NCBI RefSeq assembly: GCF_001468265.1
Contig: NZ_LNRZ01000005.1
Coordinates: forward strand, 124,001 to 188,000
Source: Sphingopyxis sp. H050
GTDB taxonomy: Bacteria > Pseudomonadota > Alphaproteobacteria > Sphingomonadales > Sphingomonadaceae
Direction of reading: 5' to 3'
Length of the DNA stretch: 64,000 bases
The notes below the pieces were generated by a model. The model ran no database searches, was not told the DNA's origin, and worked only from the letters and a program-made list of their open reading frames with translations. A program made the translations under genes and the position numbers. Of this stretch, positions 27,168 through 35,482 are shown one piece after another (within the stretch, counting starts at the first letter, position 1; each line of letters starts with the position of its first letter).

Positions 27168-28118
27168 TCAACCCTTCGCTTGAGCCAGAACACTGGCGAG
27201 CGTGCGTTCGACCAGCGGCAGCTTATAGGCATTTTCGTGGGTCGTCTTCGCGCCTGCCAGAAGAGCGGCGGTCGCCGCCTTCGCGCCGCGGGGCAGTTCG
27301 GCATCGGCCGCTTTGATGCGCCACGGCTTGTATCCGACGCCGCCAATCGCGACGTGGCCGCGGCCGTCGCGCTGGACGACCGCTCCGACCGAAATCAGCG
27401 CGAACGCATACGAAGCGCGGTCGCGGACCTTGTGATAGATGTGCGTGCCGCCGACAGGCTTGGGCAGGGTCACCGCGGTAATCAGTTCGCCCGGCGCCAG
27501 CACCGTTTCCAGATGCGGCGTATTTGCCGGGGCGCGGTAAAAATCGGCAAGCGCGATACGGCGCGTCTTGCCCGCCGTATCGATGGTCTCGACGGCCGCG
27601 TCGAGTGCCTGCATCGCGACCGCCATGTCGCTGGGGTGTGTCGCGATACAGGCGTCGCTCGCGCCGACAATGGCGTGGATGCGGCTGAAGCCGCCGATCG
27701 CCGCGCAGCCGCTGCCGGGCTTGCGCTTGTTGCACGGCTGGTTGGTATCGTAGAAATAAGGGCAGCGCGTGCGCTGGAGCAAATTGCCCGCAGTCGTGGC
27801 CTTGTTGCGAAGCTGCCCCGAAGCGCCTGCAACAAGCGCGCGGGAGACGAGCCCATAGTCGCGCCGTATCTGCGCGTCGGCGGCGAGGTCGGTGTTGCGG
27901 ACCATCGCGCCGATCCGGATTCCGCCGTCGCTCGTCGGCTCGATCCTGTCCAAACCGATCCGGCTGACGTCGATCAGGTGCCCGGGCGTCTCGATCTCCA
28001 GCTTCATCAGGTCCAGCAGGTTCGTCCCGCCGGCGATGAAGCGCGCGCCCGGCGTGCGAGCAAAAGCCGCGGTCGCCGCCGCCGGCGTATCGACGCGTTC
28101 GTAGGTGAAACTTTTCAT
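27168..28118 (-). CDS. paoB: Aldehyde oxidoreductase FAD-binding subunit (PaoB-like)
   Basis: 316 residues. The FAD-binding PCMH-type signature is [15 protein letters not shown] Cys cluster ([18 protein letters not shown] then GC) matches the extra [4Fe-4S] site that is special to PaoB-type subunits. ATG at 28118 overlaps the paoA stop by four bases (28115-28118). Confidence 0.93.
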   Translation of the reverse strand: MKSFTYERVDTPAAATAAFARTPGARFIAGGTNLLDLMKLEIETPGHLIDVSRIGLDRIEPTSDGGIRIGAMVRNTDLAADAQIRRDYGLVSRALVAGASGQLRNKATTAGNLLQRTRCPYFYDTNQPCNKRKPGSGCAAIGGFSRIHAIVGASDACIATHPSDMAVAMQALDAAVETIDTAGKTRRIALADFYRAPANTPHLETVLAPGELITAVTLPKPVGGTHIYHKVRDRASYAFALISVGAVVQRDGRGHVAIGGVGYKPWRIKAADAELPRGAKAATAALLAGAKTTHENAYKLPLVERTLASVLAQAKG

Positions 28119-28759
28119 GCTTTCACCCCCGCGACGTCGACGATGGCATCGACGATGTTGGAATAGGCGCCGCAGCGACAGATATTGCCGCTCATCCGTT
28201 CGCGCAGCTCTGGCCTTGTGACGCTTGGCGGGTCGGAGAGGTCGGCGGTGACATGGCTCGGGATGCCGGCCTTGATCTCTTCCAGAACCGCAACCGCCGA
28301 ACAGATTTGGCCAGGGGTGCAGTAGCCGCATTGATAGCCGTCGTGCTCGACGAAGGCTTGCTGCATGGGGTGGAGATTGCCGGGCAGGCCCAGGCCCTCG
28401 ATCGTCGTGATCTTGTCGCCGTCGTGCATCACCGCAAGCGACAGGCAGCTGTTGATCCGACGGCCGTCGACGATGACGGTGCAGGCGCCGCACTGCCCAT
28501 GATCGCATCCCTTCTTCGTGCCGGTCAGCCGCAGATGCTCTCGAAGCGCATCGAGAAGCGTCGTGCGTGTATCAAGCTCAAGCTCATGGGCTGTGTTATT
28601 GACATGGAATGCGACGCGGGCGGTTGGCGGCCGGGAAGGCGCCTTTTCGACCGCTGCTCGGGCATCCGGCGATCCTGCGGCTGATACGGCGGCCACCGAT
28701 ACGGCGCCTCCGGCAAGCAGCCCGCGCCGCGAAATGGGAAATTCTTCCGGTATGGCCAT
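28115..28759 (-). CDS. paoA: Aldehyde oxidoreductase [2Fe-2S] subunit with Tat signal (PaoA-like)
   Basis: 214 residues. A twin-arginine signal peptide ([10 protein letters not shown]) predicts export of the folded complex. The plant-type ferredoxin domain has [12 protein letters not shown] and the C-terminal helical domain has QCGYCTPGQ and GNICRCGAY, giving two [2Fe-2S] clusters. First gene of paoABC; translation overlaps paoB. A palindrome at 28850-28873 upstream may be an operator. Confidence 0.95.
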   Translation of the reverse strand: MAIPEEFPISRRGLLAGGAVSVAAVSAAGSPDARAAVEKAPSRPPTARVAFHVNNTAHELELDTRTTLLDALREHLRLTGTKKGCDHGQCGACTVIVDGRRINSCLSLAVMHDGDKITTIEGLGLPGNLHPMQQAFVEHDGYQCGYCTPGQICSAVAVLEEIKAGIPSHVTADLSDPPSVTRPELRERMSGNICRCGAYSNIVDAIVDVAGVKA

Positions 28760-29191
28760 CTCATGTCCCCGATCATCTTCGATGTCCGCGGACTGCAGTC
28801 CCGCGGAGCCTTAGCATTTCAATGCTGGGAGGAACGATGCGTTGCCGTTCCCGAACAATTTGATTGTTTTGGGAAGCTATCACAACGTGGACCATCGCCG
28901 CAATCGCCGATGAAACGTCGCGGCGGCCGTCTATGCCGCTAGCGGCCAACTGGTCCATTCGCACCGGCCGGGCAGTAACTTATGAGCCGCCTTGCCACTT
29001 GACGAGCGAGGAGCGGCGCTCATTCCAAAAGTATCGGGATGACGCGCCGTGCGACATATAATCCCATTGCACCGAAGACGGCCTGTCCCAGCCCATGGCG
29101 CTGTGCAGGCCATAATAGCGATCGGGAACCAGACCCGGCTCGCGGACGCCGCGGACATGCTGCGATACGACGGCGATCAGGACATGTCGCC
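28760..29191. other. Upstream region of paoA, no supported gene
   Basis: About 430 bases. Contains a GC-rich imperfect hairpin at about 28785-28805 (CCGCGGACTG against CAGTCCCGCGG), possibly in the 5' leader, and the palindrome at 28850-28873. A minus-strand frame ending near 28979 reads like coding sequence for about 45 residues but lacks a start and family; it may be a gene remnant. Confidence 0.45.
28850..28873. promoter_or_regulatory. Inverted repeat, candidate operator for paoABC
   Basis: CCCGAACAAT, spacer TTG, ATTGTTTTGGG: nine of ten arm positions pair. It lies about 90 bases before the paoA start, the right place for a regulator site. The regulator is not known. Confidence 0.4.
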
Positions 29192-30106
29192 TCAGGCGAA
29201 GCGCGCGCCGGTCAGCCGCTCGGATTCGGCCCAGAGCCTGCTCAGTGTTTCGGAATCTCGTGCCAGCACGGGGATTCGCGCCTCGGCGGGATAGCCGCGT
29301 ATCTCACCGATCCCGTCGGGCCCATAATATCCGCCTGGCTTGGCGTCCCGGGCCGTCGCAGCGAACAGGGTGGGCAGCGCGCCTTGCCAGACAGGCTGGA
29401 ACAGGAAGGCGAGCAGTTTGCGTGCGACGCCGGCGGCACCGGCGCCGCCGGGCGTGTTGAGCAGCAGATTGGTGCGCGACACCCCCGGATGCGCGGCAAA
29501 GCTGGCGATGCCCCAGCCGCCCGCCTCGCTGCGCTTTTGGAGTTCGAGGGCAAACATCAGGCAGGCGATCTTCGATTGGGCATAGGCTTTCATCGGCACA
29601 TATGCTTCGCCGAAGTTGAGGTCGCCGAACTGGATGTCGCCCTGGCGCGCGGCGACGCTCGACAGCGTCACCACACGCGGGTCTTTGCCCCGCTTGAGCA
29701 GCGGCAGCAGCCCGGCGGTCAACAGGAAATGGCCGAGATAGTTGGTGCCGAGCTGAAGCTCGAAGCCTTCGACCGTCTCCATCCTTTTGGGCGGGTTCAT
29801 CACCCCGGCGTTGTTGATCAGCCCGTCGAGGCTGTCGCGCTCGCTTGCAAACCTGTCGCAAAAGCGCCGCACCGAGGCCAGATCGGACAGATCGAGCATG
29901 GCAAAGCGGACAAGGGCGCCGGGCACGACGGCTTTGATCTGCGCGACGGCATCTGCGCCGCCGCTGGCGTTGCGCCCGGCGATGGTCACGTCGGCGCCCG
30001 CTTTCGCGAGGGCGAGGGCGTCCTGATATCCGAGCCCGCCAGTGCCGGTCACCACGAACGAACGTCCGGTTTGCGCCGGCATGTCGGCCGCCGTCCATTT
30101 CGTCAT
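29192..30106 (-). CDS. Short-chain dehydrogenase/reductase
   Basis: 304 residues. Rossmann start VVTGTGGLGYQDALALA (a variant of the usual TGxxxGIG), NNAG in LINNAGVMN, catalytic Ser in VTLSSVAA and the YAQSK version of YxxxK. Resembles the retinol-dehydrogenase-like/WWOX-type extended group acting on small lipophilic substrates; the substrate is unknown. ATG at 30106 follows GGAAGGATCG. It diverges from the TetR gene, its probable regulator. Confidence 0.9.
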   Translation of the reverse strand: MTKWTAADMPAQTGRSFVVTGTGGLGYQDALALAKAGADVTIAGRNASGGADAVAQIKAVVPGALVRFAMLDLSDLASVRRFCDRFASERDSLDGLINNAGVMNPPKRMETVEGFELQLGTNYLGHFLLTAGLLPLLKRGKDPRVVTLSSVAARQGDIQFGDLNFGEAYVPMKAYAQSKIACLMFALELQKRSEAGGWGIASFAAHPGVSRTNLLLNTPGGAGAAGVARKLLAFLFQPVWQGALPTLFAATARDAKPGGYYGPDGIGEIRGYPAEARIPVLARDSETLSRLWAESERLTGARFA

Positions 30107-30202
30107 CTTCGATCCTTCCAATAAATTTGCACCCTGTGTAAGAATCCCGATATATCGATTCTGTAATTTCGCAAAGTGTAAAATTGCACTGGAGGCAATA
30201 AT
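30107..30202. promoter_or_regulatory. Divergent promoter region with TetR-type operator candidate
   Basis: 96 AT-rich bases between the SDR and TetR genes. A perfect 10-base palindrome CGATATATCG is at 30148-30157, flanked by GAAT and ATTC. ATTTGCAC and AATTGCAC occur on either side. A TetR repressor commonly binds such a site and controls both genes. Confidence 0.45.
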
Positions 30203-30814
30203 TTGGAAAAGGCCGGAGGGGAAGCCGTCCGTCAAGGTCTGCGGGAGCGCAAGCGGCGCGAGACGCACCTGCGGATACAGAACGCGGCGCGGGCGCTGTT
30301 CGTCGCGCGCGGGTATGCCAGAACGACACTCGAAGACATTGCCGATGCGGCCAATCTCTCGCGCCGCACGCTGTTTCATTATTTCAGGTCGAAGGACGAC
30401 ATCCTGATGTCGATGGCGGGCGGGATGGGGGAAGCCCTTGTCCAGGGTCTCGACGCCCAGCCGCCGGGTAAATCGCCGCTGGCGACCATGATGGAAGCCA
30501 TGAAAGACATCGCTGAGGCGCAGCCGCATGAGGAGCTGCTGATCTTCGACAAGGTCATGCGATCGAGCGAGGCGGTTCTCGCCCGCAAACGCGCCAATTA
30601 TATCCTTTCGGAGGAGGTGCTGTTCGAGGCCATGCAACGGCGCTGGCCCGAGCCTGCGATGCGCGAGGAATTGAGGCTAGCCGCGAATATGGTTGTCAGC
30701 GTCGTTCGCTTATCGCTCGAACAGTTCAACCGGGAGGAGGGGAAGAGATCGCTGGCCGATGTGATGAACGACGAATTCTCGCTCATGCGGGGAATGCTTC
30801 TTCATATAAGATAG
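30203..30814 (+). CDS. TetR family transcriptional regulator (TTG start)
   Basis: 203 residues. N-terminal helix-turn-helix: TTLEDIADAANLSRRTLFHYF, the standard TetR recognition segment, with a variable ligand-binding C-terminal domain. The start is TTG at 30203, chosen because GGAGG at 30191-30195 lies seven bases upstream and no ATG occurs before the DNA-binding domain. It diverges from the SDR gene and probably represses it and itself. Confidence 0.9.
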   Translation: MEKAGGEAVRQGLRERKRRETHLRIQNAARALFVARGYARTTLEDIADAANLSRRTLFHYFRSKDDILMSMAGGMGEALVQGLDAQPPGKSPLATMMEAMKDIAEAQPHEELLIFDKVMRSSEAVLARKRANYILSEEVLFEAMQRRWPEPAMREELRLAANMVVSVVRLSLEQFNREEGKRSLADVMNDEFSLMRGMLLHIR

Positions 30815-30939
30815 AAAGCCGCCACTCGCTATTCCGACCAGTGTCCGCAGCCGGTCGCTTGCTGCCTCCAGTCCGGTTCACCCGAAATGTCCGCCTTTCA
30901 GATCGGCCGCTAGAGCGGCTTGACCAAAACTGGCCAAGA

Positions 30940-30978
30940 GAAGCAAGAAATGGCCCGCCGCATTTGCAGACGGGCCAT
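30940..30978 (-). terminator. Terminator after the SDR/VOC operon
   Basis: On the minus strand ATGGCCCG pairs with CGGGCCAT across 13 bases, followed by TTTCTTGCTT. It begins eight bases past the SDR stop at 30986. Confidence 0.6.
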
Positions 30979-30985
30979 AGCGGGA

Positions 30986-31810
30986 TCAGAAGTCGGTGGA
31001 AATCGAGACCGCGCGCCATTTGGCGAGGATGGCGGCGTCCGACAGATGCTTGGCCTCGATCGCCGCGACGGTGTCGCTGCCGAGCGGCAGGCGGACGGGC
31101 GGATTTGGCGCTTCCACAAAGCCGATCAGCACATCGGCGAGTTTCGAGGGGTCGCCGGGCTGGTTGTGGCTGAGGCCCGCCGCGATGGTACGAACATTGC
31201 CCGCCGTGGCGTGATAATCCTCGATCTGCGTCGAGCTGACGGAGAGGGACGAGGAATCCAGAAAGTCGGTCCGGAAATAGCCAGGCTCAACCACCGTGAC
31301 GTGAATCCCAAGCGGTTCGAGTTCGGCGTGCAGCGCTTCGCTCAGCCCCTCGACCGCGAATTTGGTCGAGGAATAGACGCCGAACCCTGCCGCACCGCGA
31401 TACCCGCCGATCGACGAGATGTTCAGGATCCGGCCCGACCGGGCAGACCGCATGTGCGGAAGGATTGCGCGGGTGACGGTCAGCAGGCCGAACACATTGG
31501 TGCGGTAAACGGCCTCGATCTCCGCCGCGCTGGCCTCTTCGACCGCCCCCAACAGGCCGAAGCCCGCATTGTTGAGCAGGATATCAATGCGGCCGAACCG
31601 CGCGATTGCGGCGTCGGCGGCGGCGAGTGCCTGAGCTTCGTCCGACACGTCGAGCGCGACCGCCAAAAGGTTCGGATGTTCGCCGAACCGGTCGGTGATC
31701 GCTTGCGGATTGCGGGCCGTCGCGACGACGGCGTCGCCCCTGGCGAGCGCGCGTTCGGCGACAAGGGCGCCAAAGCCGCGCGATGCGCCGGTGATGAACC
31801 AGATTTTCAT
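30986..31810 (-). CDS. SDR family oxidoreductase
   Basis: 274 residues. Classical SDR: TGASRGFGALVAERAL cofactor loop, NNAG in ILLNNAGFGLL, Ser in LNISSIGG and YSSTKFA. Arg residues after the second strand (ATARNP) suggest NADP use. Third gene of an operon with the VOC protein and the SDR-ABM fusion, 44 bases after the latter. Substrate unknown. Confidence 0.92.
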   Translation of the reverse strand: MKIWFITGASRGFGALVAERALARGDAVVATARNPQAITDRFGEHPNLLAVALDVSDEAQALAAADAAIARFGRIDILLNNAGFGLLGAVEEASAAEIEAVYRTNVFGLLTVTRAILPHMRSARSGRILNISSIGGYRGAAGFGVYSSTKFAVEGLSEALHAELEPLGIHVTVVEPGYFRTDFLDSSSLSVSSTQIEDYHATAGNVRTIAAGLSHNQPGDPSKLADVLIGFVEAPNPPVRLPLGSDTVAAIEAKHLSDAAILAKWRAVSISTDF

Positions 31811-31854
31811 GATGCTGTTCCTTTTTGATGGGATGACTGGAAAGGGAGGGGGCG

Positions 31855-32817
31855 TCAGCGCGCGGGCCGTGCCCGCGAAGCGAAGGTCAGTTCCATGTCG
31901 CGCGCCAGGATCTCGGGGAACCGCTCCATCAGCGCCTTGGTGTAGGGCCGCTCGAAATGCGCATCGAGGTCGGCGCGCGAGCGCCAGTTTTCATAGAGGA
32001 CCCAGATTCTCGGATCGTCATTGTCGCGGTGGACGAGATAATCGATCGAGCCAGCCTCTGCCGAAGTCGGCGCGACGAGCTTGCGCAGTTCCTCTCCGAG
32101 CAGATCCGCATATTGGGGCTTCGCCGTCAGTTTCGCGATCAACGTCAGCGCGCTGCCCGAACGGTCGGGCTCGGGATAAACGACCTCCCATGGCGCCGTT
32201 TTGTCCGTCGCCAGCTGCCAGAAACGGTGGGCAACATCCGCCGCTTCCTCCGATCCGGGGCTGACAAGGGTCGAAACGGTCACCGTCGCGATGCGAATGC
32301 CTTTGGCTGCGAGCGGGTCGACAAGAGCCTGCACGCCGTTTCGCAGCGCGGCTTTCCCGACCCCGAGGCTCGCGTAGCTCTCGTGCGGAGCGGTCGCGAG
32401 CCCGCCGCCGGTGACAAGGATCGTTCCGCCCCGCGTCTCGAACAGCGCCGCAGCAGCGCGGATCGCGTGAAGGCCGCCGGCGACATTGATGGCGAGATCG
32501 TCCGTGACCTCGGCGTCGGACATGCTGAACAGATCCTGCTGCCGTACGACCGCGGCATTGAAATGCACCGCGGAGAGGCCGCCGGCGATCCGATCCGCCT
32601 CGGCGATCATCGCACGCAGCGCCGCCGGATCGGTGGCGTCGACGACAAGCGCATGTGCGTCGATGCCCGTACTGGCGAGCTCGGAAACGAGCCCGTCGAG
32701 ATTTTTCGGATTTCGTGCTGCAAGGATGACTCGCCAGCCCTGCGCCCGGAATTTTTGTGCGACGGCCTGACCGATGCCGGGCCCCGCGCCGATGATGAGA
32801 ATCGATTGGGTCATCAT
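31855..32817 (-). CDS. SDR oxidoreductase fused to an antibiotic-biosynthesis-monooxygenase-like domain
   Basis: 320 residues. Residues about 1-215 are an SDR domain with IIGAGPGIGQAVAQKF; the active site is atypical: GGGLAT sits where the Ser is expected and the Tyr/Lys are in ASLGVGKAAL with Tyr from HESYAS. Residues about 225-310 match the ABM dimeric alpha+beta-barrel family (LTLIAKLTAKPQYADLL, YLVHRDNDDPRIWVLYENW, HFERPYTKALMERF). Fusions of this kind are uncommon. AAGGA precedes two adjacent ATGs at 32817 and 32814. Possible role: paired oxidation steps on a quinone or enol substrate (inference). Confidence 0.85.
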   Translation of the reverse strand: MMTQSILIIGAGPGIGQAVAQKFRAQGWRVILAARNPKNLDGLVSELASTGIDAHALVVDATDPAALRAMIAEADRIAGGLSAVHFNAAVVRQQDLFSMSDAEVTDDLAINVAGGLHAIRAAAALFETRGGTILVTGGGLATAPHESYASLGVGKAALRNGVQALVDPLAAKGIRIATVTVSTLVSPGSEEAADVAHRFWQLATDKTAPWEVVYPEPDRSGSALTLIAKLTAKPQYADLLGEELRKLVAPTSAEAGSIDYLVHRDNDDPRIWVLYENWRSRADLDAHFERPYTKALMERFPEILARDMELTFASRARPAR

Positions 32818-32850
32818 ATATTCCTTTCCGAATGAGGACGGCCGCCCAGC

Positions 32851-33312
32851 TCAGGCGAGCACCTCGGCCAGCTCGATGAGGTTGCCGAACGGATCGCTGA
32901 AGAAGGCGAGGCGGCGGCTGATCGCGGCGAGTTCGAAGGGTTCGGTCACGATGGTGACGCCGCGCGCGCGCAGGGTCTCGACGGTCTCGTCGACGCTCTT
33001 CACATTGAGGCAGAAATGATGATAGCCGCGATATTTGAGGCTATCGCCGAGATCGGTGTAGGGGCGCGTCTCGATCGGGGCGGGCTCGCCGCCGCCCAGG
33101 ATTTCGATATAGAAATGATCGTCGGTCGGGGGCGCCATATAGGCGAGCTGCTCGTCGGCATAATCCCATTCGGCGACGACGCGAAAGTCCAGCTTCTCGG
33201 CGTACCAGCGCTTGGCGATCTCGAGGTCGGGGGTACGAACCGCGACATGATGTCCGCGCATGTCCGCGAACGGCGATGCGCTGTTGGGGGCGGGGGGAAT
33301 GAAGTCGGCCAT
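32851..33312 (-). CDS. VOC family (glyoxalase/dioxygenase-like) protein
   Basis: 153 residues. Paired beta-alpha-beta-beta-beta units with HHVAVRTPDLEIAKRWYAEKL at the start, the acidic and His metal-ligand positions HHFCLNV and the ending DPFGNLIELAEV, as in glyoxalase I/bleomycin-resistance proteins. First gene of a three-gene operon with the two SDR proteins and divergent from a LysR gene. Reaction not predictable. Confidence 0.9.
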   Translation of the reverse strand: MADFIPPAPNSASPFADMRGHHVAVRTPDLEIAKRWYAEKLDFRVVAEWDYADEQLAYMAPPTDDHFYIEILGGGEPAPIETRPYTDLGDSLKYRGYHHFCLNVKSVDETVETLRARGVTIVTEPFELAAISRRLAFFSDPFGNLIELAEVLA

Positions 33313-33430
33313 GATGTGTCTCCTTTGTAAGCGGGCGGCATCTCCGCGGCCCGGCAGGAGCTATTTGCGCCCTTTCCTTTTCGACGATTAGCGACATAGT
33401 GTGCAGATAACTCATGAATCAGGATCAGTA

Positions 33431-34315
33431 ATGCGAAGCACAGACCTGTCCGAACTCGCCGCGTTCGACGCCGTCGCGCGGCATCGCAGTTTCCGCCGCG
33501 CGAGCGAGGAGCGCGGCGTCACCGCCTCGGCAGTCAGCCATGCGGTCAGCAGCCTCGAAGCGCGCACCGGCATCCGGCTGCTTAATCGAACCACGCGCAG
33601 CGTGTCGCTGACCGACGCCGGCGCCATGCTGTTCGCGCGCCTGTCGCCGGCCTTCGGCGAGATCGGCTCGGCGCTCGACGCGCTCAACCAGTTTCGCGAG
33701 ACGCCGTTCGGCAAGGTGCGGATCAATGCGCCGAACTCGATCGCGCCGTTCGTGTTCGGGCCGGTCATGGGATCGCTCATCGCCGCGAATCCCAACCTTG
33801 AATTGGAGATCGTCGCGACCGACCGGCTGGTCGACATCGTCGACGAGGGTTTCGACGCCGGCATCCGTCTGGGGGAAAGTCTTCGCGACGGAATGACGGC
33901 GGTGCGGATCAAGCCGCGGCTACGCTTCGCGGTGGTCGGTTCGCCCGACTATTTTTCCGCACGCCCGGTTCCGAAGGCTCCAGCCGATCTCAAACATCAT
34001 GTCTGCATCCGGAATATCTATCCCAGCGGCACAGCTTATCCGTGGGAGTTCGAACGCTTCGGCAAGACGATCGAGTTCGAACCGACCGGGCCGCTGTCGC
34101 TCGACGATCATGAACTGATGGTCGAGGCCGCCATGTCAGGCGTCGCGCTCGCCTATGTCTGGGAGGATCGGGCGAGGCCCCATGTCGAGCGGGGTGAGCT
34201 CATCGAATGCTTGGCGTCCTGGTGCGCGCCCGAAGACTGGCTCTATCTCTACTACCCGGCCCGCAAACATCTCTCAGCGGGCCTTCGAGCCGTCATCGAA
34301 GCGCTGCGCGTCTGA
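33431..34315 (+). CDS. LysR family transcriptional regulator
   Basis: 294 residues. N-terminal helix-turn-helix LSELAAFDAVARHRSFRRAS and the linked TASAVSHAVSSLEARTGIRL; C-terminal effector domain of the type II periplasmic-binding-protein fold (GKVRINAPN, FDAGIRLGE). LysR regulators usually control the divergent gene, here the VOC-SDR operon, across the 118-base gap. ATG at 33431 gives the normal family N-terminus. Confidence 0.94.
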   Translation: MRSTDLSELAAFDAVARHRSFRRASEERGVTASAVSHAVSSLEARTGIRLLNRTTRSVSLTDAGAMLFARLSPAFGEIGSALDALNQFRETPFGKVRINAPNSIAPFVFGPVMGSLIAANPNLELEIVATDRLVDIVDEGFDAGIRLGESLRDGMTAVRIKPRLRFAVVGSPDYFSARPVPKAPADLKHHVCIRNIYPSGTAYPWEFERFGKTIEFEPTGPLSLDDHELMVEAAMSGVALAYVWEDRARPHVERGELIECLASWCAPEDWLYLYYPARKHLSAGLRAVIEALRV

Positions 34316-34503
34316 TCTCTTCTAGCTGAAAGACCTGTTCATCCAGGATGGACCGATGCTCACTATTACGGATGGTTTGATTCGTGGCGGATATAATGTC
34401 GCGCCACCTACTCACGCCAATCCAGGCCCGACGATTACAATCCGCTTGTAACGCCGCAATATTGCCCACCCAAATTGGGGGCGCGAATGTGGAGACAATA
34501 TAC

Positions 34504-34525
34504 AGCAGAAGAAAATTTCTCTGCT
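34504..34525 (-). terminator. Weak hairpin downstream of tRNA-Asn
   Basis: AGCAG and CTGCT arms enclose an A/T-rich near-palindrome, 26 bases past the tRNA 3' end on the minus strand. There is no T-run, so it may be a processing or termination hairpin at best. Confidence 0.3.
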
Positions 34526-34551
34526 TTGTCCATGGATTGTCTATGGAATTT

Positions 34552-34626
34552 TGGCTCCCCGGGTAGGATTCGAACCTACGACCGATCGATTAACAGTCGA
34601 TTGCTCTACCGCTGAGCTACCGAGGA
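34552..34626 (-). tRNA. tRNA-Asn (anticodon GTT)
   Basis: 75 bases including an encoded CCA. Minus strand: acceptor TCCTCGG pairs with CCGGGGA (one T-G wobble), D-loop AGCTCAGCGGTAGAGC, anticodon loop CTGTTAA giving GTT, T-arm GGTTCGAATCC. Lies 61 bases downstream of nadK. No integrase is visible nearby. Confidence 0.98.
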
Positions 34627-34687
34627 ACAGTCCGCCGTGGCGGGCAAGGCGGCCCCTTTGCCGTCGCCCGAATGATTTTGCAAGACC

Positions 34688-35458
34688 TCAAACGATAAAT
34701 TGTTCCATCGCGATGCGTTCGTCCAATCCTTGGTCGGGATCGAAGAGCAACGTCAGCGGCCGGCTGCGGTCGCTGGTGACGAGGACGGTTTTCACGTCGC
34801 GGATTTCGCGCTGGTCGGCGACCGCGCTGACCGGACGTTTTGCGGCTTCGCGGACGTTGAAGCGGATGCTCGTCGATTCGGGGACGAGCGCGCCGCGCCA
34901 GCGCCGCGGGCGGAAGGGGCTGATCGGGGTAAGCGCCAGCATCGCCGAATCGAGCGGCAGGATCGGTCCGTTGGCGCTGAGGTTGTAGGCGGTCGATCCG
35001 GCGGGGGTCGACACCAGCACGCCGTCGCAGGCGAGTTCCTCGAGCATCGTTCTTTCGTTGATCATCACCTCGAGCTTCGCGGCCTGGCGGGTTTCGCGGA
35101 GCAGCGAGATTTCGTTGATCGCAGGCAGGATGTGGCGCTCGCCGCTGATCGTCGTGATGTCGCCCGATAGCGGGTGGATCAGAAAGGGGCGCGCCGCCGC
35201 GATCCGGTCGAGCAGTCCCTCGACCCGGAACTCGTTCATCAGGAAGCCGATCGTGCCGCGGTTCATCCCGAACACGGGGAGGCTGCGCCGCTGATCGAGC
35301 AGCTGGTGCAGCATGTGCAGCAAAAAGCCGTCGCCGCCGAGGACGATCAGCATGTCGGCCTCGTTCAGATCGACGAAGTCGTAGAGCGGGCGAAGTTCGG
35401 CTTCGGCTTCTTCCGCCACGGGCGAATTCGACGCGACGAGCGCGATCCTGCGTTGCAT
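34688..35458 (-). CDS. nadK: NAD kinase
   Basis: 256 residues; phosphorylates NAD to NADP. The signature LIVLGGDGFLLHMLH carries the catalytic GGDG, and the second motif DGVLVSTPAGSTAYNLSANG is typical. Length is in the short alphaproteobacterial class. It is followed by the tRNA-Asn gene and preceded by moaA in the same direction (24 bases gap), so they may be cotranscribed. Confidence 0.96.
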   Translation of the reverse strand: MQRRIALVASNSPVAEEAEAELRPLYDFVDLNEADMLIVLGGDGFLLHMLHQLLDQRRSLPVFGMNRGTIGFLMNEFRVEGLLDRIAAARPFLIHPLSGDITTISGERHILPAINEISLLRETRQAAKLEVMINERTMLEELACDGVLVSTPAGSTAYNLSANGPILPLDSAMLALTPISPFRPRRWRGALVPESTSIRFNVREAAKRPVSAVADQREIRDVKTVLVTSDRSRPLTLLFDPDQGLDERIAMEQFIV

Positions 35459-35482
35459 TATGGTCCCCCCAAGAGCGGAGTG

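Noticed and set aside
25164..28166. 1000-codon open frame on the plus strand
   Set aside because: It is antisense to paoABC, which have clear motifs in the other direction; long antisense frames are expected in high-GC DNA.
28960..29180. Minus-strand frame reading like coding sequence near the SDR end
   Set aside because: About 65 codons with coding-like composition, but no start, no ribosome site and no known family; at most a gene remnant.
34316..34552. AT-rich DNA beside tRNA-Asn as an integration site
   Set aside because: No integrase, direct repeat of the tRNA end or foreign cargo is visible.
34551..34988. Frame starting MAPRVGFEPTTDR
   Set aside because: A well-known artefact from reading across a tRNA gene; it is the antisense of tRNA-Asn and then of nadK.
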